A DNA stretch of 64,000 nucleotides from Paenibacillus daejeonensis DSM 15491 (GCF_000378385.1 NZ_KB899660.1:1-64000); one strand, 5' to 3'. Positions 49,916-59,354 are shown, numbered from the stretch's first letter. A program made the numbers and translations. Notes: a model not told the origin generated them from the letters alone.

Positions 49916-50785
49916 ATGAAGAGCACGCGTGGAGAAAAAATCTTTTATTTCGTTAATAGCTTTATATTGTTGCTGCTAGGCATCACTTGCTTGTTCCCGC
50001 TCATCAACACCATTGCGCTGTCGCTGAGCGATCTGCAGCCGATTGCCTCGGGCAGAGTCACGTTCTATCCGATCGGGTGGAATACGGACGCATTCTCGAT
50101 GTTGTTCGGGGGCACACGAATCATCCCGGCCTTTTGGAACAGCGTGGTCATTACGGTTGTTGGCGTCATTTTCTCGATGAGCGTCACGATCATGACAGCC
50201 TATCCGCTGTCGCGGAGAATCTTCTTCGGGCGTCGCTTCTTTACCCTGGCGATGGTGTTCACGATGCTGTTCAGCGGCGGGCTGATCCCAACCTACCTGG
50301 TCGTCAAATCGCTCGGTCTCGTCAACTCCTACTTCGCGATCTGGCTGCCGGCACTCGTCAGTACGTACAATCTCCTGGTTATGCGCACCTTCTTCGAGAA
50401 TATACCGGATGAAATCGACGATGCCGCGCGCATCGATGGTTGTACAGAGTGGACCTATCTGCAGAAGGTTGTGATTCCGCTCTCCATGCCAGCCATTGCG
50501 ACGCTCACCTTGTTCTATGCCGTCGGCTTCTGGAATGCCTTCATGAACGTACTCATCTATATCAACGAGACGAGCAAGTACAATCTGACGGTGCTCGTAC
50601 AGAATATGATTCAGAGCCAGAGTCTGCTCCAGGAGATCGTCTCGACCGGCGAGCAGGTGCAGGTCGTGCCTGAATCGCTGAAAGCGGCCGGAGTGCTGGT
50701 CATGGTCATTCCGATGCTCGTTGTGTATCCGTTTCTGCAGAAGTATTTTGTAAAAGGCGTTATGCTGGGCTCGATCAAGGGTTAG
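49916..50785 (+). CDS. Sugar ABC transporter permease, LplC/YtcP type (second locus)
   Basis: 289 residues, six membrane helices, EAA loop PDEIDDAARIDGCTEWTYLQ and the usual ending YPFLQKYFVKGVMLGSIKG. ATG at 49916 follows GAGGGAGGGA. Its partner is the LplB-type permease 13 bp upstream. No ATPase is encoded here, which implies a shared one elsewhere. Confidence 0.9.
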   Translation: MKSTRGEKIFYFVNSFILLLLGITCLFPLINTIALSLSDLQPIASGRVTFYPIGWNTDAFSMLFGGTRIIPAFWNSVVITVVGVIFSMSVTIMTAYPLSRRIFFGRRFFTLAMVFTMLFSGGLIPTYLVVKSLGLVNSYFAIWLPALVSTYNLLVMRTFFENIPDEIDDAARIDGCTEWTYLQKVVIPLSMPAIATLTLFYAVGFWNAFMNVLIYINETSKYNLTVLVQNMIQSQSLLQEIVSTGEQVQVVPESLKAAGVLVMVIPMLVVYPFLQKYFVKGVMLGSIKG

Positions 50786-50840
50786 GCTGATGCGATAAAA
50801 GAAGCTGAGTCTCATTATTCAACCTAAGGGGGAAATAAGC

Positions 50841-52517
50841 ATGAGTAGGAGAAAATTGATGAATGCGCCGCTGGCGCTACTGGTCAGTGCGGCTCTGGTC
50901 GCAGGCTGCAGCGACAATGGTGGGGGCGGCAGCACAAGCGGCACGGATGGTGAGCAGTCGGTCAAGAAGCAAGACATCACCGTGTCCATCTATGACCGGG
51001 GCAATATCTCCCAGGACGAAGGCACGATCGAGAACAACCGCTGGACCAAGTGGATCAACGAGAATGGACCATCCAATGTCAAATTTGTCGCGATTCCCCG
51101 TACGAATTCGTCCGAGAAAATTAACGTGCTGTTCGCTTCAGGCAGCGCACCGGATCTCTTGTTCGAATATGCGCCGACGAACCGCAACCCGCTGTACGAT
51201 CAGAAGCAGCTCATGCCGATCGACGAGCTGATCGAAGAGCATAGTGTAGGGTACAAGAAGCTGCTCGAGGAGAATCCGCTGCTCCGCAAAGCCGGGACCA
51301 AATCAGACGGCAAGCTGTACGAGTTCGGACGCATCAACTGGGTGGAGCCCCAGCGCGGCATCCTGATCCGGGTCGATTGGCTGGAGAAGCTGGGACTTGA
51401 AATTCCGAAGACAACCGATGATCTGTACACCGTTGCGAAGGCTTTTGCTGAACAGGATCCAGACGGCAATGGTCAAAAGGATACGTACGGCGTGTCGATC
51501 AGCGGCAGAGGCGAGATCACGATGAAGCAGATCTTCGGTGCCAGCACCAAATGGGTCGTCCAAGACGATGAGCTAGTGATCGATTGGGATCGCCGCCAGG
51601 CCTACTTCTCCTTCATCAAGCAGCTGTATGACGAAGGCATCATCGACCGCGACTTCATCAACGACGAGAACGGAGCCAAGGCCCAGCAGGACTTCGTCAA
51701 CGGCAAGGTCGGCATCTATCCGTTCCAGGAAGGCAACACGGTCAATCTGATTAAGAACTTCGTCGATCCGTTGAAGCAAAATGTGCCGGACGCGGAGCTC
51801 ACCTTTATCCCGCTCCCGGAAAGCGAGTTTGGCGCCTTCACGCCAACCCTCACGAATCCGGTACAGATGACGGCTGTCATCGCTGCCACAGCGAAGCATC
51901 CGGAGAGCGTCATGCACTATATCGACTTCCTGATTCAGGAGGACACGATGGAGCGGCTCGCCTATGGGGATGAAGGGACACATTACCAGAAGAATGGCGA
52001 GGTCATCGAGATCATCGATGCCGACAAGCACAAGAAGGAAGTAGAGGATATCACACTGGATATGCGGATGCTGCAAAACAGTGGGCTCACCTTCAACAAG
52101 GGGAGCCTGCCGATCCTGAAATTCAACAGCGACCCCCGCAAGGAAGAGTACCAGGAGATGTATGATCTGCAGCGCGCGACCTATCTGACGCTGGATAAGC
52201 CTTATCCGGAGCTGACGATCTCCGAGCATATGCCGGCGATGCCCAAGGATCTGGCAACTTCCGACTCCAATGCCGAGAAATCAATCTCGGATCTGTGGAT
52301 GAAGGGCGTCGTCGGGGGCACGAAGTATGGCATTGATCAGGCGCTTGCCGAAGCACAGGGGATCTGGGAGAAGAGCGACGGCGCGAAGATTGAGGCGTGG
52401 TACAAAGACTGGTATGCCGAGAACAAGGACAACGCGCTGCTCGCTGAAGATATCTATGCGATGGTCGCAGAGCAGCTGGAAGTGTACGAGGCGTTAAGAC
52501 AGGAAGTACTCAACTAA
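50841..52517 (+). CDS. Extracellular solute-binding lipoprotein (second locus)
   Basis: 558 residues. The lipobox LVAGC has the lipidated Cys at 23 and is followed by a Gly/Ser-rich tether. The body is a family-1-type solute-binding protein (ISVYDRGN-like start VSIYDRGN, APDLLFEYAP, WLEKLGLEIPKTTDDLYTVA). It captures an oligosaccharide outside the membrane for the permease pair just upstream. ATG at 50841 follows AAGGGGG. Transcription may be partly ended by the hairpin at 52531, which would keep binding-protein mRNA in excess of the enzymes. Confidence 0.92.
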   Translation: MSRRKLMNAPLALLVSAALVAGCSDNGGGGSTSGTDGEQSVKKQDITVSIYDRGNISQDEGTIENNRWTKWINENGPSNVKFVAIPRTNSSEKINVLFASGSAPDLLFEYAPTNRNPLYDQKQLMPIDELIEEHSVGYKKLLEENPLLRKAGTKSDGKLYEFGRINWVEPQRGILIRVDWLEKLGLEIPKTTDDLYTVAKAFAEQDPDGNGQKDTYGVSISGRGEITMKQIFGASTKWVVQDDELVIDWDRRQAYFSFIKQLYDEGIIDRDFINDENGAKAQQDFVNGKVGIYPFQEGNTVNLIKNFVDPLKQNVPDAELTFIPLPESEFGAFTPTLTNPVQMTAVIAATAKHPESVMHYIDFLIQEDTMERLAYGDEGTHYQKNGEVIEIIDADKHKKEVEDITLDMRMLQNSGLTFNKGSLPILKFNSDPRKEEYQEMYDLQRATYLTLDKPYPELTISEHMPAMPKDLATSDSNAEKSISDLWMKGVVGGTKYGIDQALAEAQGIWEKSDGAKIEAWYKDWYAENKDNALLAEDIYAMVAEQLEVYEALRQEVLN

Positions 52518-52530
52518 CGAGCATGAAGAG

Positions 52531-52566
52531 AGGAGAACCGGCTCACCGCCATGTTCTCCTTTCTTT
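52531..52566 (+). terminator. Hairpin between binding protein and enzyme genes
   Basis: AGGAGAAC (52531-52538) pairs with GTTCTCCT (52553-52560), and TTCTTT follows. A partial terminator here would lower expression of the enzymes relative to the binding protein. Confidence 0.5.
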
Positions 52567-52591
52567 AGGTCTCAACAAGGAGTGAGGGGAA

Positions 52592-53797
52592 ATGATGAAA
52601 ACGACTGGCACTACACAGACGCTCCGTGACTGGTTGTATGCGGGGCCGTTCGATCTCAACGTCTCAGAGCTCTACTACGACAATTACCGGGTACCGATTG
52701 CCCCCTATGCCGAACTGCTGGATGAAGCCGCCTCCCGGCTGGACGGCCTGGAGCCAACCGAAGGGAAGACACTCTCACTGTACGGTCAGACGCTGCCATG
52801 GTCGTTGCTGCGAACGGACGAATCCGAGCACAAAATGACCTGGGCGCGCTTCGGTATCCATGCGCGCTTGCTGGTGACTTACGCCTATACGAGGCTTCAC
52901 GCACCTGACGATGGCGACTATGATTTCCGCTTGTGGCTGAGCGGCTCGGCGCGTCTCATGGTGAATGGCGTGGAGCAATTCGCCCATCAACGTGTGGGGC
53001 GGACAGAGGACACCTTCGAGATCCGGCTGCCACTCATGCGGGGCACCAACCATATCGTCATCCTGTTGGCCAACGTACACTTGCATTGCATTAATTCCTT
53101 TACGCTGACTGCGCAGGACGATCGACTCCAGACAGAGGTGCCGCGTTTGCTGGACCCGGCGAGCCGCAACCTGCTAGAAGCAGACTGGCGGCGCTTCTTC
53201 GTCTCGCGCAACGTCGTGAGCGGCGACGAGAGGGCCCTGCTGGAGTGGGATGAGCCGATCGGCAGTCCAGGCACGTTCAAGGCCACGCTGTCGACCAGCA
53301 AGCGGGGGATGCCGCTGCGCACCGTACGGAGCCTGGAGGCCCGACTTACTGGCGATCAACGCACCTGGGAGATTGCCCTAGCCAGCGAGCTGCCGGAAGC
53401 AGGAGAGTATCTGTTGTCGCTCGTCTATGAAGCGGATACCGGCGAACAGATTCAGGGCCTGTCCTTCATATATGAGCGTGTAGATTGGTTGCAGGCTCTT
53501 CCGGAGGGGGCGGCTTTTGATAGGCGCAAGCGTTACATCCTGGAACAGATGGCGGAAGCCCCTGCCGATGACCGATCACTGCTGTACCGGGAGTACGCCA
53601 AGATGGCTGCTGGCCGCTGGGAGTCCGTCGATTCGTCGGCGATCGAGACCGCAATAACTTACATTGAAGACCGGTACGACTGCGCAGACTTCGCGATGCA
53701 CGGGCTGCTGCGCATGTATAGTCATTATGCCGACTCCGGCCGCATCCAGCCAGAGCTGGTGGCGCGGATGAAAGCGTGTATTGTCGGCTTCAAGTAA
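52592..53797 (+). CDS. N-terminal part of a large enzyme-like protein, ended by an in-frame TAA
   Basis: 401 codons, then TAA at 53795-53797. The downstream open frame (53825-55129) is in exactly the same frame, and the text across the stop reads GFK-stop-WEDEPGR...SENHEILF, where related proteins have an aromatic residue in place of the stop (GFKYW...DEPG). A single change TAC or TAT to TAA explains it. The N-terminal part has a jelly-roll-like region (YDFRLWLSGSARLMVNGVEQF) of the carbohydrate-binding type. Start ATG at 52592 follows AAGGAGTGAGGGG. The intact protein would be about 845 residues. The activity is not recognised; it lies in a polysaccharide locus beside a sulfatase. Confidence 0.75.
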   Translation: MMKTTGTTQTLRDWLYAGPFDLNVSELYYDNYRVPIAPYAELLDEAASRLDGLEPTEGKTLSLYGQTLPWSLLRTDESEHKMTWARFGIHARLLVTYAYTRLHAPDDGDYDFRLWLSGSARLMVNGVEQFAHQRVGRTEDTFEIRLPLMRGTNHIVILLANVHLHCINSFTLTAQDDRLQTEVPRLLDPASRNLLEADWRRFFVSRNVVSGDERALLEWDEPIGSPGTFKATLSTSKRGMPLRTVRSLEARLTGDQRTWEIALASELPEAGEYLLSLVYEADTGEQIQGLSFIYERVDWLQALPEGAAFDRRKRYILEQMAEAPADDRSLLYREYAKMAAGRWESVDSSAIETAITYIEDRYDCADFAMHGLLRMYSHYADSGRIQPELVARMKACIVGFK

Positions 53798-53824
53798 TGG
53801 GAGGATGAACCGGGCCGCTCCCTG

Positions 53825-55129
53825 ATGTTTACGCGCTCGGAGAATCACGAGATTCTGTTTTTCAGCGCGGAGTACGTGGCCGGCCTGCTGTTCCCGGGGG
53901 AGATGTTCACCAACAGCGGCCAGAACGGACTATTCCATGCGCTCAAGGGCAGGCTGGCATCGGAACGCTGGATTCGGGAGAGGGGGACCTATGGGTTCAT
54001 GGAATGGCATTCCAATACCTATTATGAAGAAGATATTCTGGCTTTGCTCAGTATCGTCGATTTTGGCGAGGAGAAGGGCTATGCGCGGCTGCTGGCCCGC
54101 CAGCTGCTTGATCTGATCTGTCCCATCATGGCCTCTCACAGCAGCAGGGGCATCATGGCAACGACGCACGGCCGCAGCTATGAGGAGTCGATCATCCACC
54201 CGGAGCTGGAAGCGATCGGGCATATGAATTGGCTGTTGTTCGGCTGGCCGCGGCGGCTCGTCCGCGACATGTCAATCGGATGCGTCGCCATGGCCGGCAG
54301 CTCATACGTGCAGGATCCTGAATGGGAGAAGGTCGCGGGCAGCGAGAGCGAATTATTCACCCGTACGCAGATGGGACTGTTCCCGCATGGGGGAATGACA
54401 GGCGTAGACTGCGCGACGTACCGGACCCGGGATTACATGGTTTCCGGGATGGTCGAATCCAAGGCAGGCGAGCATGGCGCTCAGGTTCACGCGGGGCAGG
54501 TGCTGCTTGGCGGCCAGGTGCCGGTCTTCGTCACCTGTTTTGACAACAAATCGGAGATGACACGGCCCTCCTATTGGGGAGGACAGTATATCAATCCTCA
54601 TATGTTCGCTCACCGGAATGTGCTGGCCTTCAACTACCGTTTGGGTGAAGGGCCTGGTTATACCCATGCGTATTTCCCATTTGCCGAGTTCGACGAAACC
54701 GAGAGCCGCGATGGCTGGCTGTTCGGGCGGAAGGATGACGCTTATGTGGCGCTATACTCACAGCATCCTTATCTTGTCACGGATCATGGCAAGTACAAGA
54801 AGCGGGAGCTATTCTGCCGGGAGAAGAACAATATCTGGCTGCTGGAAGCGGGTAGTAGGGACCAGTCAGGGTCTTTTGCGGATTTCAAAGAAGCGGTTGT
54901 CTCCGCACGTATCCAGTCGCCGGAGGACGGGGCGCTCGTCTATGATTCTCCATCGCTTGGGGAGATCACGCTCCACTACGGGCAGCCAAGCCGGATCGGC
55001 GGTCAGCGGCTCAAGGAAGATGACGGCTATCCGCTCATTGACAATCCGCATCTTTATGCAGCGTACGGGACAGGCATCGTCACACTCTACTTGGGGGACA
55101 AGAAGAAAACGTTGAACTTCAAAATTTGA
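53825..55129 (+). CDS. C-terminal part of the same enzyme-like protein, downstream of the TAA
   Basis: 434 codons from an internal ATG in the same frame as the previous entry. No proper ribosome-binding site precedes this ATG, so independent translation is doubtful. The sequence starts MFTRSENHEILFFSAEYVAG and carries GFMEWHSNTYYEEDILALLS and, later, beta-rich repeats; the first part looks like an (alpha/alpha) toroid of glycosidases or lyases and the end like a beta-sandwich, as in heparinase-like enzymes, but no catalytic motif is certain. Codon use is sound throughout, so the break may be recent, a sequencing error, or a read-through stop. Confidence 0.7.
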   Translation: MFTRSENHEILFFSAEYVAGLLFPGEMFTNSGQNGLFHALKGRLASERWIRERGTYGFMEWHSNTYYEEDILALLSIVDFGEEKGYARLLARQLLDLICPIMASHSSRGIMATTHGRSYEESIIHPELEAIGHMNWLLFGWPRRLVRDMSIGCVAMAGSSYVQDPEWEKVAGSESELFTRTQMGLFPHGGMTGVDCATYRTRDYMVSGMVESKAGEHGAQVHAGQVLLGGQVPVFVTCFDNKSEMTRPSYWGGQYINPHMFAHRNVLAFNYRLGEGPGYTHAYFPFAEFDETESRDGWLFGRKDDAYVALYSQHPYLVTDHGKYKKRELFCREKNNIWLLEAGSRDQSGSFADFKEAVVSARIQSPEDGALVYDSPSLGEITLHYGQPSRIGGQRLKEDDGYPLIDNPHLYAAYGTGIVTLYLGDKKKTLNFKI

Positions 55130-55144
55130 AGGGGAGAGAGAGCA

Positions 55145-56617
55145 TTGAAAACCATACTGATTATGATGGATTCCTTGAATCGCCATTACCTCTCCAGCTA
55201 TGGCAACGCGGGGGTTCACACACCGCATCTCGATCGGCTGGCAGCCAAAGGGATCGTTTTCGATCAACACTACAGCGGCTCGCTGCCCTGCATGCCGGCG
55301 CGGCGTGAGTTAATGACCGGGAGATTAAACTTCATGGAATCACGCTGGTGTCCGCTGCAGCCATTTGATGAAGCCTATCCCGAAGAGCTGCGTCGGCAGT
55401 CGGTCGTCTACAGCCATCTGATTACGGACCACTATCACTACTTTGAAGCGCAGGGTGCGGGATACCATACACCGTTCAACACGTGGGAGTTCGTGCGCGG
55501 CCAGGAAGGCGACCCCTGGCATCCCGGCGTCGGAGAGCCCCAGATCCCCGAATTTCGGGGCAAGAGCAAGCGGCAAGATTGGGTGAACCGTGGAAGTATG
55601 GATGCCGAGCGGGAGGAGGACTACCCGACGCCGCAATGCTTCGAGCGGGCGATTCGGTTCTTGGAGCGCAATCACATGGAAGATCGCTGGCATCTGCAAC
55701 TGGAGGTGTTCGATCCTCATGAGCCATTTATGTGTCCGACCAAGTATCGCGAGCTGTATAACGACAACTGGGATGATCGTTATCATTTTGATTGGCCAGC
55801 CTACGCTCCCGTGGATGCCGATGAGGAGGACGATGCGGCGATCCGACATATCCGCGCCTGCTATGCAGGCACACTGACCATGGCAGATGCCTGGCTCGGC
55901 AAGCTGTTGGACACTATGGATGCGCTCGATCTATGGCGGGATACCGCGGTGATCTTGACCACGGATCACGGCCATCTGCTCGGGGAGCATGGCTACTGGG
56001 CCAAAAACTACATGTTTGATTACCAGGAGCTGGTTCACATTCCGCTCATCGCCTATGTGCCGGGCGCGCCGATGAACGGGAAGCGGGTGGGCGGACTAAC
56101 GTCCACCATCGACATCATGCCGACCCTGCTGCAGCTGCACGGCGCCGTTCCTTCAACGTATGTGCACGGCCGCTCGTTTGACGGACTTTTCGTTGAGGAT
56201 GGATCACATCACGAGGCCTTACTCTACGGCTACTTCGGGAAGGACATCAACCTGACGGATGGCCGCTATACCTACTGCCGGCAGCCTGTGCCAGGCAGTA
56301 TGGCTTATCATCACACAGCCACGCCGCCGAGAGCGAGTGCTGGCGCAGGGGGCATGGCCGCTTACGACAGGTGCGAGGTGGGGGCTTTCCTGCCCCAGAC
56401 GACAATGCCTGTGTACTGTTTCCCCGTGCCTTCACAGCCGCATCATAACGCTACGCATGAGCCTTTGCTGTACGATCTTGCCACCGATCCGGACCAGCGC
56501 TCTCCCATTCAGGATGCCGCACTGCATGCGCACTACGAAGCGCAGATGAGCGAATGGATGCGGCGCTATGAGGCGCCAGAATGGCAGTATGTCCGAGTGG
56601 GACTGGGACAGGAGTAG
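55145..56617 (+). CDS. Sulfatase (type I, Cys-modified)
   Basis: 490 residues. The catalytic motif is SLPCMPARRELMTGR with Cys49, which a formylglycine-generating enzyme would turn into formylglycine. Other sites are the N-terminal Asp9 in IMMDSLNRHY (metal), ILTTDHGHLLGEHG (metal Asp-His) and FDYQELVHIPLI. No signal peptide, so it acts in the cytoplasm on imported sulfated oligosaccharides. TTG at 55145 is the start, with GGGGAGAG upstream; the paralogous start fits the family. It is the last gene of the locus, 15 bp after the split gene. Aerobic Cys-type maturation needs a separate enzyme, not encoded in this window. Confidence 0.92.
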   Translation: MKTILIMMDSLNRHYLSSYGNAGVHTPHLDRLAAKGIVFDQHYSGSLPCMPARRELMTGRLNFMESRWCPLQPFDEAYPEELRRQSVVYSHLITDHYHYFEAQGAGYHTPFNTWEFVRGQEGDPWHPGVGEPQIPEFRGKSKRQDWVNRGSMDAEREEDYPTPQCFERAIRFLERNHMEDRWHLQLEVFDPHEPFMCPTKYRELYNDNWDDRYHFDWPAYAPVDADEEDDAAIRHIRACYAGTLTMADAWLGKLLDTMDALDLWRDTAVILTTDHGHLLGEHGYWAKNYMFDYQELVHIPLIAYVPGAPMNGKRVGGLTSTIDIMPTLLQLHGAVPSTYVHGRSFDGLFVEDGSHHEALLYGYFGKDINLTDGRYTYCRQPVPGSMAYHHTATPPRASAGAGGMAAYDRCEVGAFLPQTTMPVYCFPVPSQPHHNATHEPLLYDLATDPDQRSPIQDAALHAHYEAQMSEWMRRYEAPEWQYVRVGLGQE

Positions 56618-56742
56618 CGTTAATAGGTCGTGCAAGAAATTAGCCGACGATCAATAACCGCCATTGGAGTATCCTGAAGCACGCAGCTCCTGTCGCTTAT
56701 ATGGACCGTATTCCTTCTGTATTATAGACAATAAGATTTCTG

Positions 56743-56770
56743 AAAAAACCACGCCCAGCGTGGTTTTTTT
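56743..56770. terminator. Strong terminator after the second polysaccharide locus
   Basis: Perfect 12-bp arms AAAAAACCACGC (56743-56754) and GCGTGGTTTTTT (56758-56769) with a 3-base loop and T-run. The rest of 56618-56884 shows no gene. Confidence 0.85.
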
Positions 56771-56884
56771 GTTTAACTAAGTAAGTTCATATTGTGCCTC
56801 GACGCTTACGTGAGGCTAAATAAGGTCATGTTTAATTTTGTAGGAAAGGGGGCGGACAGGTGCCAAGAATTAGGCTTAAAGATA

Positions 56885-57142
56885 CTAATCCCAGAACATG
56901 CCATCGTTAAGGTGTGCTTCAATAGTTTGTTTAAAACGCGATTCATTTAGGTCAATTAAGTAATCATTCACGATTTTATCTAATATAGCGAAGTTAATCA
57001 TTTCATATGCAGTCCCGCCACCCATACCTGGTTTATTAAATTTATCTGATAATTCTTTAAATGTGGAGCAGAACTTCTCCGAGGAGACTTTTCCGGAAAG
57101 AAACCGATTACAAAGTCGTTTCAAAAAAAATTGATAATGCAT
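56885..57142 (-). CDS. Small unknown protein, possibly colicin-immunity-like
   Basis: 85 residues, helical and charged (FFLKRLCNRFLSGKVSSEKF, then FKELSDKFNKPG and LDKIVNDYLIDLNESRF). The start ...FLSGKVSSEKFCS... resembles the self-protection (colicin immunity-like) family, but the match is weak. ATG at 57142 has AGGAGG ten bases upstream. No toxin gene is nearby. It stands alone in an AT-rich stretch. Confidence 0.5.
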   Translation of the reverse strand: MHYQFFLKRLCNRFLSGKVSSEKFCSTFKELSDKFNKPGMGGGTAYEMINFAILDKIVNDYLIDLNESRFKQTIEAHLNDGMFWD

Positions 57143-57684
57143 TTAAGATAATCCTCCTGTTCTTAGTTGCTTCAAGTATATACCATTAAGTTTTCAGATG
57201 AACAGTCTTGACTACCTCGAGACATGAAATAGGAAAGAATAGGACTAAAATCTATTGCGCAGTTGAAAATCATGCAGGCATGGTGATTGTTTTAATTGGG
57301 TGGATTCTACATGATGAGGCATATCATCAGGCAAAAAGCTCTTAATGAGCTTGACTAACCAATAGGCGAAGCGTGTTTGGAGGACTTACGCTCGCTTCGC
57401 TATGACGGTGTCTATTGCAACGAATCATCCTCTTACCGCTCACTTCCGCTCTTACGGAAGATGGGCGGCGACAGATTTATTTGGTTTTGTAGATTCTCTT
57501 ATTGGTGAGGATCGGAACTTAGATGTCTCCTGGAGTATAGTTGACTATCAACCGATCACCGCATTTTGGGGGAGTTCAGATTTAGTATACCACCAGTTGA
57601 CAAATATCCGATTTTTCATATATCATCGATATACGGAATACTAATTATTGGTTCCCCACTAATCTGAACAAGGAGGTTTTCTGT
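57143..57684. other. Intergenic stretch without a convincing gene
   Basis: Nothing clearly coding. A minor fragment at about 57230-57285 reads ERIGLKSIAQLKIMQAW, which recalls the HTH part of IS3-type OrfA proteins, but it is too short to name. One open frame at 57402-57644 lacks a ribosome-binding site and any protein-like pattern. The TetR gene's AAGGAGG lies at the right end. Confidence 0.4.
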
Positions 57685-58410
57685 TTGGTTCAAGATAGTA
57701 AAAGCTCCAATGAGACCCGGAAGCGAATCTTGGAGGCAACTGCTCAATTGCTGGCAGCCTCACCTACCGGGGATATTTCGAATCGGGAGGTGAGCGAAGC
57801 CGCAGATGTAAAGGCACCGACTATATATCACTACTTTGGCGACAAGAATGGTTTAATACAAGCTGTCGTTATGGATGCATTTGAGCGGTACATCGAACAA
57901 AAACAAAAGGTTCCCCCTACAGGTGACCTTATCGCGGATTTCCGTAGAGGGTGGGACATGCACATCGAATTCGGAGTAACAAACCCTGCGCTGTACGACC
58001 TGATGTACGGCCGTCCGCTAATTCGAAGTATGTCTCCGGCAGCAGATGCTGCCCGGTCTGTGTTGCTGAAATTCATGCACCAATTTGAAGATACCGGTCG
58101 CCTGCGGCTGCCTATCAGGATAGCGATCGACGTCGTTGCATCGGTCGCAATCGGGGTAACCCTTCATCTCATCCGTACCAATAGCACCATTAATGATCCC
58201 TTGGTCTCCATAACTCGTGACGCCGTAATGGCAGTGGTAATCAGCCCGGATTCCGCTTACGGAAGCCATCCTGCATCGCCAGAAATCGTAGATGCCGCTG
58301 CCCGTCTACGAGAGGAATTGCCGAGAGGGCAAATCTCAACCCTGAGAGCATCGGAGATAGCACTTCTGCATGATTGGCTCAACATCCTTGCCGGAGACAC
58401 AGAATTATAA
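57685..58410 (+). CDS. TetR/AcrR-family regulator
   Basis: 241 residues. The N-terminal HTH is clear (TRKRILEATAQLLAASPTGDI, NREVSEAADVKAPTIYHYFGDK split). The C-terminal ligand domain has helices such as DLIADFRRGWDMHIEFGVTN and ALYDLMYGRPLI, with an extra C-terminal segment. The start is TTG at 57685, with AAGGAGG eight bases upstream. It lies 17 bp before a GC-rich dehydrogenase gene, which it probably represses; the pair is likely one unit. Confidence 0.9.
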   Translation: MVQDSKSSNETRKRILEATAQLLAASPTGDISNREVSEAADVKAPTIYHYFGDKNGLIQAVVMDAFERYIEQKQKVPPTGDLIADFRRGWDMHIEFGVTNPALYDLMYGRPLIRSMSPAADAARSVLLKFMHQFEDTGRLRLPIRIAIDVVASVAIGVTLHLIRTNSTINDPLVSITRDAVMAVVISPDSAYGSHPASPEIVDAAARLREELPRGQISTLRASEIALLHDWLNILAGDTEL

Positions 58411-58427
58411 GGGAGGTAAACTGAACA

Positions 58428-59354
58428 ATGACGCAAACTAAAACAGAACAAGGTAACTATAAAAGCGAAGGTCAGGGCAAGCAGGCGATAGTCATCGGGG
58501 GGACCCGTGGCATCGGGGAGGCCATCATCCGTCAGCTCGCCGCCAAGGGGATGAGCGTGGTTATGGTCGGTCGCAGCGACACGACACTGCGGCAGGCTGC
58601 CGACCGGATCCGCTCGGCGGTCCCCGGCGCCGAACTGCGCCTGGAACGTGCGGACCTGTCCCTCGTCCGTGACGTCCGCAACCTGGCCGAGCGGCTCGCA
58701 GACAGCACGTCTCCCAGCGTGGTGATCAACAACGCCGCGGTAACGGCCGATATCCGCGCGCACACCGACGAGGGTATCCAGCTCACCCTGGCCACCAATC
58801 ACTTGGCGCCCTACGTGCTGATGCGAACCCTCGCCGAATCAATCAAGAAGGGCCCAGTCCGCCCCGTCCGGTTCGTGGTGGTCGGCGCCAGTCCCACCGT
58901 GCTGAAGGCCTTCCCGGTGGATCTGGACGACCTCCACGGGCAGGCCGAACGCGCGCTCAGCCGCTTTCCCAGCCTGCGGCCCTTTGCCGCCTACGCACGC
59001 ACCAAGAACATGAACACAATGTTCGTCTACAGCCTGGCACGCCGTCTGGCGAACAGCGGCATCACCGTTAACGGAGCCCACCCGGGGATCATCGCCCAGA
59101 CCGGCCTGGCCCGCAACGCGCGCGGACTGGAAAAGGCGCTGGCCACGATGGTGGCGCTCAACCCCTTCAAGAAGATGCCCGATCAGGGAGCGGTCAACCC
59201 CGTGTGGGTGGCGACCGATCCTAGCCTGGACGGCGTGAACGGACGTTTCTTCGTGGACCGCAAGGATGTCACCACCCCCGACCACACGCTCTCCCCCGAA
59301 CGCTGTGAGACCCTCTGGGAGCGCAGCGCGAAACTGGTCGGTATGGAGCCCTAG
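58428..59354 (+). CDS. Short-chain dehydrogenase/reductase, GC-rich, probably acquired
   Basis: 308 residues of the SDR family. The cofactor loop is GGTRGIGEAI (GxxxGxG), NNAAV lies at the usual place, and the catalytic Ser is in VVVGASPT with Tyr and Lys in YARTK. It oxidises or reduces a carbonyl or alcohol with NAD(P)H. From about 58500 to 59350 the DNA is far richer in G and C than its surroundings (about 70% in a sampled 60-base piece), and codons end almost always in G or C, as in actinobacteria. The first 20 codons are AT-richer, as if fused to local sequence. ATG at 58428 with GGGAGG. The substrate is unknown. Confidence 0.88.
   Translation: MTQTKTEQGNYKSEGQGKQAIVIGGTRGIGEAIIRQLAAKGMSVVMVGRSDTTLRQAADRIRSAVPGAELRLERADLSLVRDVRNLAERLADSTSPSVVINNAAVTADIRAHTDEGIQLTLATNHLAPYVLMRTLAESIKKGPVRPVRFVVVGASPTVLKAFPVDLDDLHGQAERALSRFPSLRPFAAYARTKNMNTMFVYSLARRLANSGITVNGAHPGIIAQTGLARNARGLEKALATMVALNPFKKMPDQGAVNPVWVATDPSLDGVNGRFFVDRKDVTTPDHTLSPERCETLWERSAKLVGMEP

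Noticed and set aside
57230-57285. Possible IS3 OrfA fragment
   Set aside because: The match is only 17 residues long and no terminal repeats or transposase core are visible; mentioned only as a weak hint.
57402-57644. Small open frame of 80 codons
   Set aside because: No ribosome-binding site, no recognisable pattern, and composition unlike a protein gene.
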